Shown here: positions 27,500-38,122 of the stretch, one piece after another | Position numbering within the stretch: position 1 is the stretch's first letter | Layout of the letters: the number at the start of each line of letters is the position of its first letter | Origin: Chrysaora quinquecirrha | Taxonomy: Eukaryota; Cnidaria; Scyphozoa; Semaeostomeae; Pelagiidae | Assembly: GCA_014526335.1 (NCBI GenBank) | Contig: JACTAT010000286.1 | Span: forward strand, 186,001-250,000 | Length of the DNA: 64,000 bases | Reading direction: 5' to 3' | Program-made: the position numbers and the translations under genes | Notes under the pieces: model-generated | The model's database searches: none | Told to the model about the DNA's origin: nothing | The model's input: only the letters and a program-made list of their open reading frames with translations

Positions 27500-28975
27500 T
27501 CTCCGTGATATGTTTTAGAACTGAAGAAAATGAAAGAAAGTAAGCTGATTGAAGACCATTCAGTGATGGCTGTAACAAGAACTGGGGCTTGTGTACATTG
27601 GCCTTGGCACATAGAATTAGGTCACTGCCATATTCGACTTCTTCTAAGATACGAGGCAAATACTAATGGACAAATAAAGCGATTTCGGAAAGGTATTGTT
27701 TTAAGGTAATCCTACCCTAATTCTGTTCATTTCTTTTTGTAAAAGGACGTTTTATAATTGGTCTTAATATCTTTCCGTTACAGGCCATTATGAAATTTGC
27801 ATCAGATCATCTAAAACACCTTCGATTTCCATCCTAGACTGTCTTTCAGGAGCAAAATTGCAAAAAAGACCAGCCAATGCTTCTTTCACCAGTGACATTT
27901 CAACAGTGCAAATAGACAGTGACATTGAGCGTTTAGACGAAGAAGACGTACGCCTAAATCTGCAATGGATTTTCTTGTACTTGAATTTATTTCATGTTCT
28001 TAAGTATTGTTTACCGATTTGTTTATCAGGAGTTCACATACTCAACAACGTCCTGATTCAGATATGGAATTAGAGGAACGAGAGGATTGTGATTGCAAGA
28101 TGTTGGATTGTCAGACTCAGACAGTGATGATGAAGAGTGCCTACAACATCATTCAGACGGAAATTCTGATGATTAAGATGAAGATGATGGATTGATAGTG
28201 TACAAGATTGAAAAGGCAGACCGGTTGTGCTACAGATTTGATTGCCTTCTACGATGTGGTTTAATCCCTAAAACAGGAATACTCTACAAATTCCTCACTG
28301 ATGTTGTTGAAATTTCATTTGACCCTAGACATCAATACGATAAGGATGTGGTGGAATTTTTTAATAGCATCAGACATCTTGGAGGAAGAAGAACCGTTAG
28401 CTTCATTAGAGGTCCTATAAACATCGGACAAGGCAAGAAAGGGTCCATACAGCCCAAAGGAAGATGTTGACTGGACTTTGGTGGACCAATGGAAAATGTA
28501 TGCAATAAACATCAACCTGGGTATACTATAAAATCTGGAGTCCTAAAGCCATTTAGCCTTGCTCACTTAAAGCTTTGCGATAGGAGTCATTTGCCAATCA
28601 GAGTTTTGTTCAGTAAGATGTAGTCTATGTTTATCCTTGTGTCTTTAGCAATGATGGGAATGCTTTAAAGCCAAGCCTTGAATATGATCCACTAGTGAAC
28701 CAGAATGTTGGTCTCACTTTTGAACTAAATTCTGCATTTGTCAAGAAAAACAAAGATGTGATGCCAAAGTTTATAAGAGAAAACATCGTAACAGAAGTGG
28801 TTATATCAGCTGTCACAACAATCTCCAATGGGGTCAGTCTGCCTTGCATTGTTGAATACACCAGTAATTCAGGGAAGACAGGAGATGCAATTGTCAAGTC
28901 ATGGTCAGAAACAAAAAAGGTGTTGCAAATATGTGAATCATCTCAGAAGAGCATATCTTAAAGGATTGCAAAAGT
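27500..28975 (+). pseudogene. Degraded multi-exon gene of an uncharacterised repetitive family
   Basis: Consecutive plus-strand segments read like one protein. First comes GACVHWPWHIELGHCHIRLL (about 27580-27640), joined across a possible GT-AG intron (27691-27783) to GHYEICIRSSKTPSISILDC. Then come EISFDPRHQYDKDVVEFFNS and GGRRTVSFIRGPINIGQGKK (28192-28450), and NQNVGLTFELNSAFVKKNKD with IVTEVVISAVTTISNGVSLP (28695-28870). An in-frame TGA near 28467 and frame changes near 28620 break it. The last segments resemble a long uncharacterised protein family abundant in cnidarian and fish genomes, probably mobile. No catalytic function can be named from the sequence. Confidence 0.4.
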
Positions 28976-29210
28976 ATGTGTGACAAATGCTTATCTTTGA
29001 AGTCTGTTTGCAAAATATGAGCTTTTGCTGGCCAAGAAAGTTATTTGCCATGAATCTTTGGCTCCTTTAAAGCTTAATGGGACAGAAATAAAACAAGTGA
29101 AAAATCTAAATCTCTAGGGGTTATAATTGGACACGAGAGGAAGCACAAATTACTATACTTGTTTTTAGTCAACTCTGTGGTAAAGTGAGCAATTGGAAAT
29201 CATTAAAAAT

Positions 29211-29448
29211 ATGTCTAGCTGCGAATCAACAAATTCTTTTTCCTCCGAAATATCATCAAATAATAGTGAGGAAGTATTTGAAGACTTCGGTGGCAAGTAT
29301 TTGCCTTATCAAAACGAACCTGTTGCGAGTGAAAATGAGGATGACGAGGATGGGCCTAGAGCAGAATATCAACCTGAAGATGAGGATGGAAGTCTTCCTG
29401 TGGTATTCTCTGAAAGATTTGAGGGAAATCGTCCAGTTAGGCAATGGT
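29211..29448 (+). pseudogene. P2X7-intracellular-domain-like gene, exon 1
   Basis: The frame MSSCESTNSFSSEISSNNSE leads to GGKYLPYQNEPVASENEDDE and then an acidic stretch ending in PVRQW at a clean donor (CAATG|GTAAGAT). The 'PY-x-x-EP' phrase followed by an acidic linker, then Trp, is the N-terminus of the family that carries the P2X7-type intracellular zinc domain without a channel. Splicing to 36337 gives W-C-E-C-G-N-C, the expected start of the zinc domain. An upstream ATG at 29193 is also in frame; 29211 fits the family length slightly better. The intron is 6.9 kb and holds the long-TIR element. Confidence 0.6.
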
Positions 29449-29699
29449 AAGATATATTTCTGTTTTTTTTTAAAAGAATATTTGTGTTTGGTTTGCTAAG
29501 TTTGTCGAACGAGCGGCTCGGGCCAGAGTAGTTCATGAATTTTATTCTTGCCTTGCTCTTTTTGTTTTTTGTGGTTTCAATTATATAACTGGCATGTTGC
29601 TCATTGTGATATGCATGCTGCGTGCAGCAGCAGAAGCAATGTTCTTGGTGAAGCTCCATTGCATGCTACATAGATCCTAGTACATCAGCTACTTGTCAG

Positions 29700-30321
29700 A
29701 ATCGTGCATTTTATGAAGCAAGCATGAAAATTGGCATACCTACCCAGTTTGATACGCTGAAGATGATGGGATACAGACCCCAATCGAAAAATGCCCCCAG
29801 TTGCTATTTTTAGACAGGGGTACTCGAGCCCAGTCTCTGTTTTGGTTGCATTACTCTACATATCTATAAAATCGTATTTAGATGTCAAAATGAACTATAT
29901 TGCCATAATTTGATACGTTGAAATTAATTATGTGGGTAATTTACTCAGAAAGTACCCCCAAATAGGATTTTGATGGGGGTACTTGGCCCCAGTCCCCTTT
30001 CTGTTGCAATTCTGTTATAATTCAACTATAAGATACAATAAAGTTCCAAAATCAACTACATTGGCATAATTTGACACGCGGAATATCGTAGCGAAAAGAT
30101 TACTTCCATAAATTGCTCACCCATGCTATAAATAGAAAAGTATAACTCGGACCCAGACCTCTTTTTAACGTTATTTCGTTCTAATTCAACTATAAGACGT
30201 CATGAAGTTCTAAAATCTGCTAATTAGACATGATTTCACATGCTGAAAACGACAATAAACAGACCCGTTTTATAAATCGTTCTTAAATGCTATTTCAGGC
30301 ACGGATCACTTGTGCACAGTC
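29700..30321 (+). repeat. Left long terminal inverted repeat
   Basis: It pairs with the reverse complement of 35471-36251. Internal short palindromes are present, such as AAAGTACCCCC with GGGGGTACTT near 29950-29990. It has no coding sequence. Confidence 0.85.
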
Positions 30322-30372
30322 CTCGGAAAACACTTCCAAACTTTACCTTTTACATTACATACTCACATTAAT

Positions 30373-31684
30373 CTATTCACACTGTCCATCACATTTGCAA
30401 AGTTCTGTACACGGAAGGTCAACACGCTTGCAACTACAGCGAGCTCCACATTTTCTCTTGCACGAACAACGCTTTAATTCTTTAAGTGCCTTTGATGCCT
30501 CGGGTATAGTCATCCATATAGGCTGATACGATTCATTTTCATCTTTCCAGCCCCATTGTGAAACATCAGGTAAATCTTGCACAACTCGCAATGATTGTCT
30601 CCACACAAAACTAGAAAATGAATAAAGCTACTTATTTTCATGTTTCTACAACAATTCTATGCCTGGCATTCCGGCATCAGAATTTAGAATAATCAAGAAA
30701 ATAAAAATCTATCTACCCTGATTGATATGTTGCTCTTAAAGCATGCTGAAGAAGTGCATCTTTTGTTGGTGGCAATCCATCCACTGGCCTGCCTTTCTTT
30801 GTGAATAGCTCTCTTCTAGCAGAATTAACAGAGGTGTTCAAAGACGATCGATCATATAACAAAATGACGTATCTTTCAATGAGGGCCACGTCATCTTCAC
30901 TTATGGTTATCGGCGAATCAGAGAGCTTCTTGAATGAATCTGTTATCTCTGGAAAAGCTTTCCAAGTTTCCCATGCAGATGTTTTACCTCTACCTGCGAA
31001 TGAAGAGGTGGAATCACAGCCAGTGAAGGCATACCAAAAGAGAAGCCCAGAACACATCTGCTCCCCAAGATTGTTTGCATATTCGTGAATAGGTAACCAG
31101 CGTCTGTGTTTGCCAGTGCCGAATTCTATCCACAACTCTTCCAGAAACAACTCACGGAAAATAGCTATTGCAATAATAACCACATCTGTATCAACTGTCT
31201 TGATCATTACCTTACGATGTCCAGATTCTGCCATATTCCTTGCATGTACGAAAACTCTCGTGTCAGCCTCCTCATGGTTACATGGTGCTAACGACAGAAT
31301 GTTCATCGAATTGTTATTTGTAAGAACGCTGTCATTTACTGTAATAACTAATTGAATGTTGCTCAATCTGCTGTTGTTCACACATTTTGCAGCAATAAGG
31401 CGAAAAAGTTCTTCTTTATTTTCATTTACTCGAAGGAAGCTTTGCCAGCTTCGACACACTGGCGTAGTCTCAACGACGCGAATTCGACTTCCAGTACCTC
31501 TTTCTGCTCTTGTAGATGCTTTGATGCTCTTTTTCCGATAAACGTCGAAAACAATATCTAGTCTTTCAATAGAGCTGCTTTTCTTTTTTGACACCAAATT
31601 ATTTGCAAATTCTCGATCCGCGTACTCTCCAAACTTCTTGGATTCACTAGCAGGAGTCATCTGAACCATGACAGCTCCATCCAA
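30373..31684 (-). pseudogene. Giant protein of the long-TIR element, C-terminal part
   Basis: Two minus-strand frames. 30713-31684 has NHEEADTRVFVHARNMAESG, MIKTVDTDVVIIAIAIFREL and FWYAFTGCDSTSSFAGRGKT with SAWETWKAFPEI. These are conserved acidic motifs (E-A-D-T-R, D-T-D-V, G-C-D-S) that look like metal-binding residues of a nuclease-type fold. 30373-30606 supplies the C-terminus, ending in a cysteine cluster: CSCKRKCGARCSCKRVDLPC then TELCKCDGQC, a likely zinc-binding module. A stretch of about 100 bp between the frames may be an intron. This part is the best candidate for the catalytic end of the element's protein. Confidence 0.6.
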
Positions 31685-31979
31685 AACTAAACCTGTAACA
31701 AGCGGTTCTTCACAACTTGCCTCTCCATACTTTTCTAAAACTTCATACAGTCAGACTTTGTTGAATGCCTGAGCTTGCCATAAACAGATAAAGCTGGCGG
31801 ATAGCTGTGATTTTCGTGCGAAAAGAAATCATCCAAATCGCTCTCTCTTGTTTGACATGCTACATAAAGTGAAGCATATAATGCGCAATCTTGCTTCAAG
31901 GATGAAATTTTTCTCCAGATTTGTTCGTTGCAATTGAATTTTTCTGTCTGAAAAGAGCTAACTTGTTCTTTTTATAATT

Positions 31980-32630
31980 TCATGAATTGACTTTTCCAAG
32001 TAATAAGCCTCCTTCCTTGAAATCCTCGTACTGATCTTTTGCCTTTTGTTTAGCTTCACGCACAGATTTTCTTGCTTGCTCCCCCATGATCACTTTGCTT
32101 CCAAGCATCATTAAGACATCTTCTTCTTCTTCAAAAGGATTTCCATCCTCGATAAACACTTCATACAACGACTGAACATCTTTTCTAAATCGCTTTTCAA
32201 AAGGTATAGTATTCTCATGATGACTTTTACCATTTTTTGCATTATCAACTTCAACAATAACATCGCCAAATTCAGAAATCATCCTTGCGATCTCAGGACC
32301 AGCTACCATCCACTGCATTAATGCCTTTGGGCTCTGAAGAATGCCAATGACTCCTCCTTCTTCTTTGATGAGCTTGTTATTTTGCTCATGTGCTTGGTCA
32401 GTGGCCATACAGGAAAATTTCCTACTTGTTTTCTGGACTGTAAATTTCCCGTTCATAAATTGTTGGTACACATTTGGATGTCTTGTAGGTAACTCCCTTA
32501 AATCTTGCAAAAATACTGGAAGCCAGCGGGCATAATGAACATGATCCAGTGCAAACATCCATGGAATTATCTGCTCCAGTGCGTCGCAAAACATTTTGAA
32601 ATCTGCTATCCGTATACTCTTGACGAACAT
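31980..32630 (-). pseudogene. Giant protein of the long-TIR element, central part II
   Basis: The minus-strand frame reads CDALEQIIPWMFALDHVHYA and RWLPVFLQDLRELPTRHPNV, then FSCMATDQAHEQNNKLIKEE. It continues the preceding ORF in a different frame, with a break at 32630. The conserved-looking 'D-H-V-H-Y-A-R-W' and 'D-Q-A-H-E-Q-x-N' motifs are rich in Asp, His and Glu. The C-terminal part is basic and helical. It is about 300 bp from the next segment, where stops are seen. Confidence 0.55.
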
Positions 32631-33763
32631 CAGTAAGAGCAGCTCCAGCTCGTGGCGACAAAGAAATACTCGAATTGCGGTGATTTCGCTCTAGCCGAAT
32701 CCACCCAACTATCGAAGCTTTCTTTACTTTCCTCTTTTTGATTTTTCTCAAAGGCACTTTTAAGCAAAAGATGCAAAGCAGCAACAGACACCTGATGCGC
32801 ATACCTTGACTTCTTGACATGGAAGGCAGATAGTAGTGCCTCTGATGTTCCAGATGTGAATACTTGTGCGGCCGTTATTAAATCACTCCATCCACTTCCT
32901 TCTAACCAATCTCCTATCATGCTCAAGGTCGCCATCTCGATATGTAGCCCACCCATCATGAATACGAATTTGTCTTCTCCGTAATCATGTACGAAATGCC
33001 ACTGAACCTGCTTTCCAAGAGCATAAACTGGCTGGTCTGCAGTAACAACGGGTGTCTGATCCTTGTTCAGATTATCAACTGCTCTCTTTATCAGTTTCAT
33101 GGTATGTTTCACCATAGCTAACGAGTTGATGTTTTCATTAATTAATGGCATTAACGCAGAAAGACATTTCGGACGGGACAACAATGATGTCTTCTCTTCA
33201 TGAAAAGCAGACCAAGAAATGCGGCTGCTGAGTTCTGGGAGATCATCTTTCTTTGCGAGTCCTTCAACATCTTTCAGCCAAGGTTTACTTTCTTTCAAAG
33301 GATTGTGTATTGGATCTTCTTTCCAGGCATTTATTGTTGGTACAGGACGATCAGCATTTCCTTTAGCTACTGGCGAAATGTCCAGATAGTATTCGGGCAA
33401 CTGTGGTTTCGCAATCATATTTTCTTTGGATGTTGTATCAACGGTTATGATATTCTCTTCAGTTCTTTGATCAGGATGTTGGAATAGAGAGATACCTGTG
33501 CCATGAAAATGATTTTGAGCAGATGTTGCTGACACGTTGTGGTCTATGTTATCTATTGCGGCAGTGGTGAATATGCCATCCTTCAGTGAGGCAGGACAAA
33601 CCACATTTCTGTCTTCGTATTCTTTGCAAAGATGATTAGTTACGGCTGCTTTTATGTCGTTTACTCTGTCATATGAAATGCTAACTCCTAATTTCGATAG
33701 TTTGTTGACTAAGCCGGCTTTACGGCGTTTTGTGTGAACCAGTAAACCAAGATAAACAGGCAA
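32630..33763 (-). pseudogene. Giant protein of the long-TIR element, central part I
   Basis: The minus-strand frame of 377 codons reads VYLGLLVHTKRRKAGLVNKL near its start, then AAIDNIDHNVSATSAQNHFH and GTGISLFQHPDQ, then PEYYLDISPVAKGNADRP. Later it reads VTADQPVYALGKQVQWHFVH and MMGGLHIEMATLSMIGDWLE with LLSAFHVKKSRYAHQVSVAA. The 'D-N-I-D-H-N' and 'F-H-G-T-G-I-S' phrases are strongly conserved in an uncharacterised protein family that is repetitive in cnidarian genomes. The start at 33763 overlaps the previous frame by 44 bp, so a single-base frameshift near 33730-33760 splits the original ORF. Confidence 0.65.
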
Positions 33764-35048
33764 GGTGTTTCTCGATCCAAGGGCCGTCGCCGTTCTCCTC
33801 CGTCTCGCTTCTTTTTGTTGAATTGAATCTAATAAGCTGAGCTATATTTAAAGCTGTTTCATCGTCACAATCAACTACTTCATTGTTTGCAGAAAAATTT
33901 GGGCCTTCAAGAAGCATTCGTATCAGGCACATTAAACTTTGAGGGACAGATGATTTTACGTAATCTGAGTTAAAGTGCCCTTCAAAGGGAGAAAATTGTG
34001 AGAACAAGTCATTTCTGATGATTTCAGCAGCTTTGGCTAGGCACATTCCATCATCCTGTGTGCTGCGCAAACATGCATCCAGTAATGCCTCGCCAGTTTC
34101 CTCATGGAAACCGAGAAGAATTTCCCTGCCTTTCTTAAACGCTTGGAGGTCGGGAACATGTTTCAAAAGTTGTTCCTTCAATCTAGTGCTATGGATATCA
34201 TCTTGAGCGATGCCGTGACGCTTGATGTTGCATACCAAAAGCCTTTTTAGGTCGCTAAGTTTAAAAACTGGGGTACTTTCTGATTGCTTTCTTGTTTGTC
34301 TTATGTATGCTATCACCTCAGATAGAGCGATTCCATAAACTAATGAGCTGTCCTTCTCCTCAACAGACTCCTTGCTTTTCGTATCTCGAAGGCGATTATA
34401 CAGCTTTGTGAGACATCCCTTGTGGTAATGTGCCTCAATTGCTACCATATCCCCTTGGCTAAGTTTTGCCAACAATTTTTCATCACAAAGCTCAGTGGCT
34501 GCAGCTCTGATGCGACGGTCAAATTCCATGGTACTCGCCCTACGTAGGTTTTTCTGGTCGTCAGTTGTTTCACAAAAAAAGCAGGTTGCCTTTACAAAGT
34601 TACGACTTTCATAGCTAGAGCGAGTACCTTTACTAAAAGACGAGTCTTGTGAAGAACCTGGGACCCCTTCTTCCACTTGACGTTTCTTGGCGCACTTAGC
34701 TCTAGCTCTCTCAAAATGGTATTTGTCACAGCTATTCCTGCATGACTTATGGAACTTAGCATTATTTTCAATGAATGATGCAAGGAGTTGCTGACCCTCG
34801 TTTCTTAGCCTATTCAAATTAATTCCATGTGGAAGCATACCAATCGATTCAAAACTTTGAAGATCTTCAGCAAGGCTCTTGTAGCCGGCATGTTTATCAC
34901 GTTGCGTGCTATTATTTGGGCAAAGAAGCTTTTCCTTATTATCAGTTTGACAAATTAAGCAACGGTTCCAATTGATTCTTGGCAGAGAATCAACATCAAC
35001 AGAAGTAACTAATTCAAATTTTCGTTTGGCCATGTTTGCCCAACACAA
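33720..35048 (-). pseudogene. Giant protein of the long-TIR element, N-terminal part
   Basis: A 442-codon minus-strand frame begins at ATG 35048; ATG 35030 (MAKRKFELVTSVDVDSLPRI) is also possible. Two Cys/His clusters are visible: NWNRCLICQTDNKEKLLCPN and then a later one with ATCFFCETTDDQKNLRRAST and EAHYHKGCLTKLYNRL, the Cys-x2-Cys ... His-x3-Cys pattern of a zinc finger. A central segment (KLSDLKRLLVCNIKRHGIAQ) may be helical and DNA-binding. It starts about 420 bp inside the right TIR, so the TIR-proximal sequence can act as its promoter. It ends by frameshift into the frame at 33763. Confidence 0.65.
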
Positions 35049-35470
35049 GTTCTTGTCATCTCAATTGTCTGCAGAAAAGTTCAAGAGAAGAGCGATAAAC
35101 CAAAGACGCTTGAACCAAGTTAACAACGTACCTGTTTTATCAACAATCAGATTCTCTACTATTGATAACGAACGATCACTTGTTTGATTTCGTGAATTTC
35201 GAAGCACTGTAAAACCGTGTAAAATAAAAACGCATTGCAATTGACTTTTATTTCAAAACTTCATTCTCATTCATATTCGAAATTATTCGAAAAACAGCAT
35301 ACTTTGCATTCTTTAAATGAAGAAATTACCGTTACTGAATGACACAAGACTTTTTACGAATATTTTTAGTCTGGAAGCCATTTTTCGCGATTTTAATGTC
35401 TCGTGGGTGGATTACAAAACGTCATGTCATTTCGAAATACAACAGAATTACAGAATTACATAAGGAAGAA

Positions 35471-36251
35471 GACTGTGCACAAGTGATCCGTGCCTGAAAT
35501 AGCATTTAAGAACGATTTATAAAACGGGTCTGTTTATTGTCGTTTTCAGCATGTGAAATCATGTCTAATTAGCAGATTTTAGAACTTCATGACGTCTTAT
35601 AGTTGAATTAGAACGAAATAACGTTAAAAAGAGGTCTGGGTCCGAGTTATACTTTTCTATTTATAGCATGGGTGAGCAATTTATGGAAGTAATCTTTTCG
35701 CTACGATATTCGCGTGTCAAATTATGCCAACGTAGTTGATTTTGGAACTTTATTGTATCTTATAGTTGAATTATAACAGAATTGCAACAGAAAGGGGACT
35801 GGGGCCAAGTACCCCCATCAAAATCCTATTTGGGGGTACTTTCTGAGTAAATTACCCACATAATTAATTTCAACGTATCAAATTATGGCAATATAGTTCA
35901 TTTTGACATCTAAATACGATTTTATAGATATGTAGAGTAATGCAACCAAAACAGAGACTGGGCTCGAGTACCCCTGTCTAAAAATAGCAACTGGGGGCAT
36001 TTTTCGATTGGGGTCTGCATCCTATCTTTTTCAGCGTATCAAATTGTGCATTCTTGCCAAGTTTCATGTCAGTATCGTTATTCCCAATATTGTTATGGTA
36101 GAAACCCTTGTAGAGGTATGGTACCGAGTACCCCAGTCTAAAAATAGCATCTGGGGGCATTTTTCGATTGGGGTCTGTATCCCATCATCTTCAGCGTATC
36201 AAACTGGGTAGGTATGCCAATTTTCATGCTTGCTTCATAAAATGCACAATT
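35471..36251 (-). repeat. Right long terminal inverted repeat
   Basis: It is the reverse complement of the left TIR but contains a direct duplication: the stretch with GGGGGCATTTTTCGATTGGG occurs at about 35992 and again at about 36153, each followed by TTTTTCAGCGTATCAAA or TCTTCAGCGTATCAAA. The left TIR has one copy only. Confidence 0.85.
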
Positions 36252-36336
36252 GCCAACGATTTCACAGTTAAGCCATTGCACTATCCTATTTATCAACCAA
36301 GATAAGCCTATTTATCACAGCAATGTTACATTGCAG

Positions 36337-36582
36337 GTGTGAGTGTGGAAATTGTTTTGAAGAACACCTTGAAACTGCAAGAGAATTTCGTTGCTGTCAT
36401 TAGGTTGCTCCTACTTTTGACAAAATTGTGAATGATGGTCTTTCCGACACAGTCCAATGCATTACAGAACATGAGGACTATAGAGCTTTCACCAGCCGAA
36501 ATATTTTTTTAAACGTTGGACCTTTGTTTTGCACCAGGAATGGGAGACAATATACACAAAGAGCCAATGTCACAGAAAATGA
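36337..36582 (+). pseudogene. P2X7-intracellular-domain-like gene, exon 2
   Basis: It is preceded by an acceptor (ACATTGCAG) and followed by a donor (GA|GTAAGTA). The reading starts CECGNCFEEHLETAREFRCC, then VNDGLSDTVQCITEHEDYRA with FTSRNIFLNVGP. This is the zinc-binding start of the P2X7-type intracellular domain: 'W-C-x-C-G-x-C', 'C-C' and 'C-I-T-E-H'. A TAG follows the CCH residues in frame, which terminates the protein after about 100 residues unless suppressed, so the gene is most likely dead. In cell biology the domain forms the cytosolic ballast of P2X7 receptors; here it stands without a channel. Confidence 0.7.
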
Positions 36583-36786
36583 GTAAGTATCAATGCAAAG
36601 TAAATTGCAAAGAAAAGTTTAAAATATAGTTCCATCAGTTTTTATCAGAAAATATTGTTAGACAGTATTTTTAATAACGTTCCTGGTTACTCTATATTTG
36701 TAATATATAATTTATTATTCTAACATATATTGTACATAATAAGACATTTTCATTATCCAATGAATCTATATACTTTTCTGTATTAG

Positions 36787-36895
36787 GTATCTTCGCGCAG
36801 TTGCTTATCGCTGGTTAGCACGCTGGTTCTTTGGGTATTTAGGCTGGGATAATACTCGCCCTCCTCCTGCATGTTTCTATGGAGACATTCGTTGA
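36787..36895 (+). pseudogene. P2X7-intracellular-domain-like gene, exon 3
   Basis: After an acceptor TGTATTAG the frame continues as YLRAVAYRWLARWFFGYLGW and ends at TGA 36893-36895. The phrase matches the family's 'x-R-x-x-A-Y-R-x-x-x-R-W-x-x-G-Y-L-G' helix, and the splice phase joins exon 2 exactly (GA plus G). The usual 'I-P-S-C' segment that follows is degenerate here (PPPACFYGDIR). Confidence 0.65.
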
Positions 36896-38122
36896 AGATA
36901 TGCCATTGGTGAAAGAACTGGTTGCAGGGAGACAGAAGGAAGAGCATTGATGAACTAATATTTCAGTAAGCTCTTTTTGAAATCATCATTTGTACAATTT
37001 CAACTCAAAATTTTCATCTGTTACTTCAAATTCTCTTGCTCTTTGCTATTGATTTGTCATTTTTTTGCTCTACATTTTCTGTATGAAATGAATCAAAGTT
37101 TTTCTGATCAAAAATTTGATGAGGAAATCATACGATCTACAATCCTATTTAATTTATGTAAAATAACAATTATAATTGTTCCCAGCGACCACCCCTTGGA
37201 TGGTCCTTTATTGGTTGCTCACACTTTTTACACGATGGAGCCTTTCGTTTTCGGTTCCCTCCTGGTGCTGTTGTTCTGTTGTCTATTACATTATCTCTCT
37301 GAAGGTTATTTTGTTCTTCTTCTAAAAAATCAAAAGCAAGATGTTTCATTTATAAATATGTAAAATTTGCATTGAAATTTGTACATTGGATGCAATGCAA
37401 AAAAGCATCATGACTATAAAACTCAGATCATGTACCTGATGGTTATAAAATTTGGACCATCAACTTCCTCTTTTTATATAAATCCACAGCTTCTTCCTTC
37501 CTTTTGGTCTTTTTTAATTTACTAACGGAAGGTTTTGGGACTTTCTCAGAATACCTGGTATATATTTGTTCAAGCTCCTCTTCAGTGGTTGAAAAAAGAT
37601 GTTCTTTGATTCTTTTAACATAGTCTGAAAATATTTAATGGTTTTCACAAGTCTGTAAGCACATCAGAAAACAACTGGCACTTTAATTTAATTGGGACTG
37701 GAATGGGTTTAACTGCCTCTTCTCCAAATTTGTACTTGGGAAACGAAACTCTATAGTACTCTTTTCCATCCTTTGATTTTTGTGATTCCGTTTGCAGATT
37801 TTTATTAAATAGTATACTGCCAGTATATGCCTGTTGGATTGGATTAAAGAGTGATTTCAATTCAGATTAAGGATGGTTGGGAATATGTTATCAGAACATG
37901 AGCTTGGGACTAGCCTTTGATTACACACCTGCATATACTTCCAATCCAGGAGAAATGAATCATCTTAGGATGCCAGTAGTTGAGAGTTGAATGGTGTCCC
38001 TCAAGACAGCTTGTTTGAGCATTCGAGGATTGCCTCTTCACATCATGCAGAAGAAGCTTGTTCATTAAATTTGATGTATTTTGTCATATGCAACAGTCCC
38101 TGTTTGTCAAAAAAGACTATTT
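36896..38122. other. Intergenic, nothing recognised
   Basis: Hydrophobic chance frames only (36977-37363), and a minus-strand frame at 37645-37860 without family resemblance. Confidence 0.35.

Larger units (their letters stand above)
29700..36251 (-). mobile_element. Long-TIR DNA element (~6.55 kb) with a giant uncharacterised ORF
   Basis: Terminal inverted repeats of about 622 bp (29700-30321) and 781 bp (35471-36251) enclose one minus-strand coding block (35048 to 30373). The outer ends start near GTGCATTTTATGAAGC in both arms, and the inner ends both stop at GGATCACTTGTGCACAGTC. The right arm is longer because it holds a duplicated segment of about 160 bp. The element lies wholly inside an intron of the P2X7-domain gene. 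No target duplication was clear (TTGTCA on the left, TTGCCA on the right are possible). The structure is that of a DNA transposon. The encoded protein matches no transposase family that I can name. Confidence 0.75.

Noticed and set aside
28613..28648. A 36-nt GT-AG intron in the degraded gene
   Set aside because: Borders look canonical, but removing 36 nt does not bring the two flanking frames (which differ by one base) into register, and 36 nt is below the usual minimum.
36977..37363. Membrane-protein-like ORF
   Set aside because: The hydrophobicity comes from TTT/CTT-rich AT sequence; no signal, family or splice context supports it.
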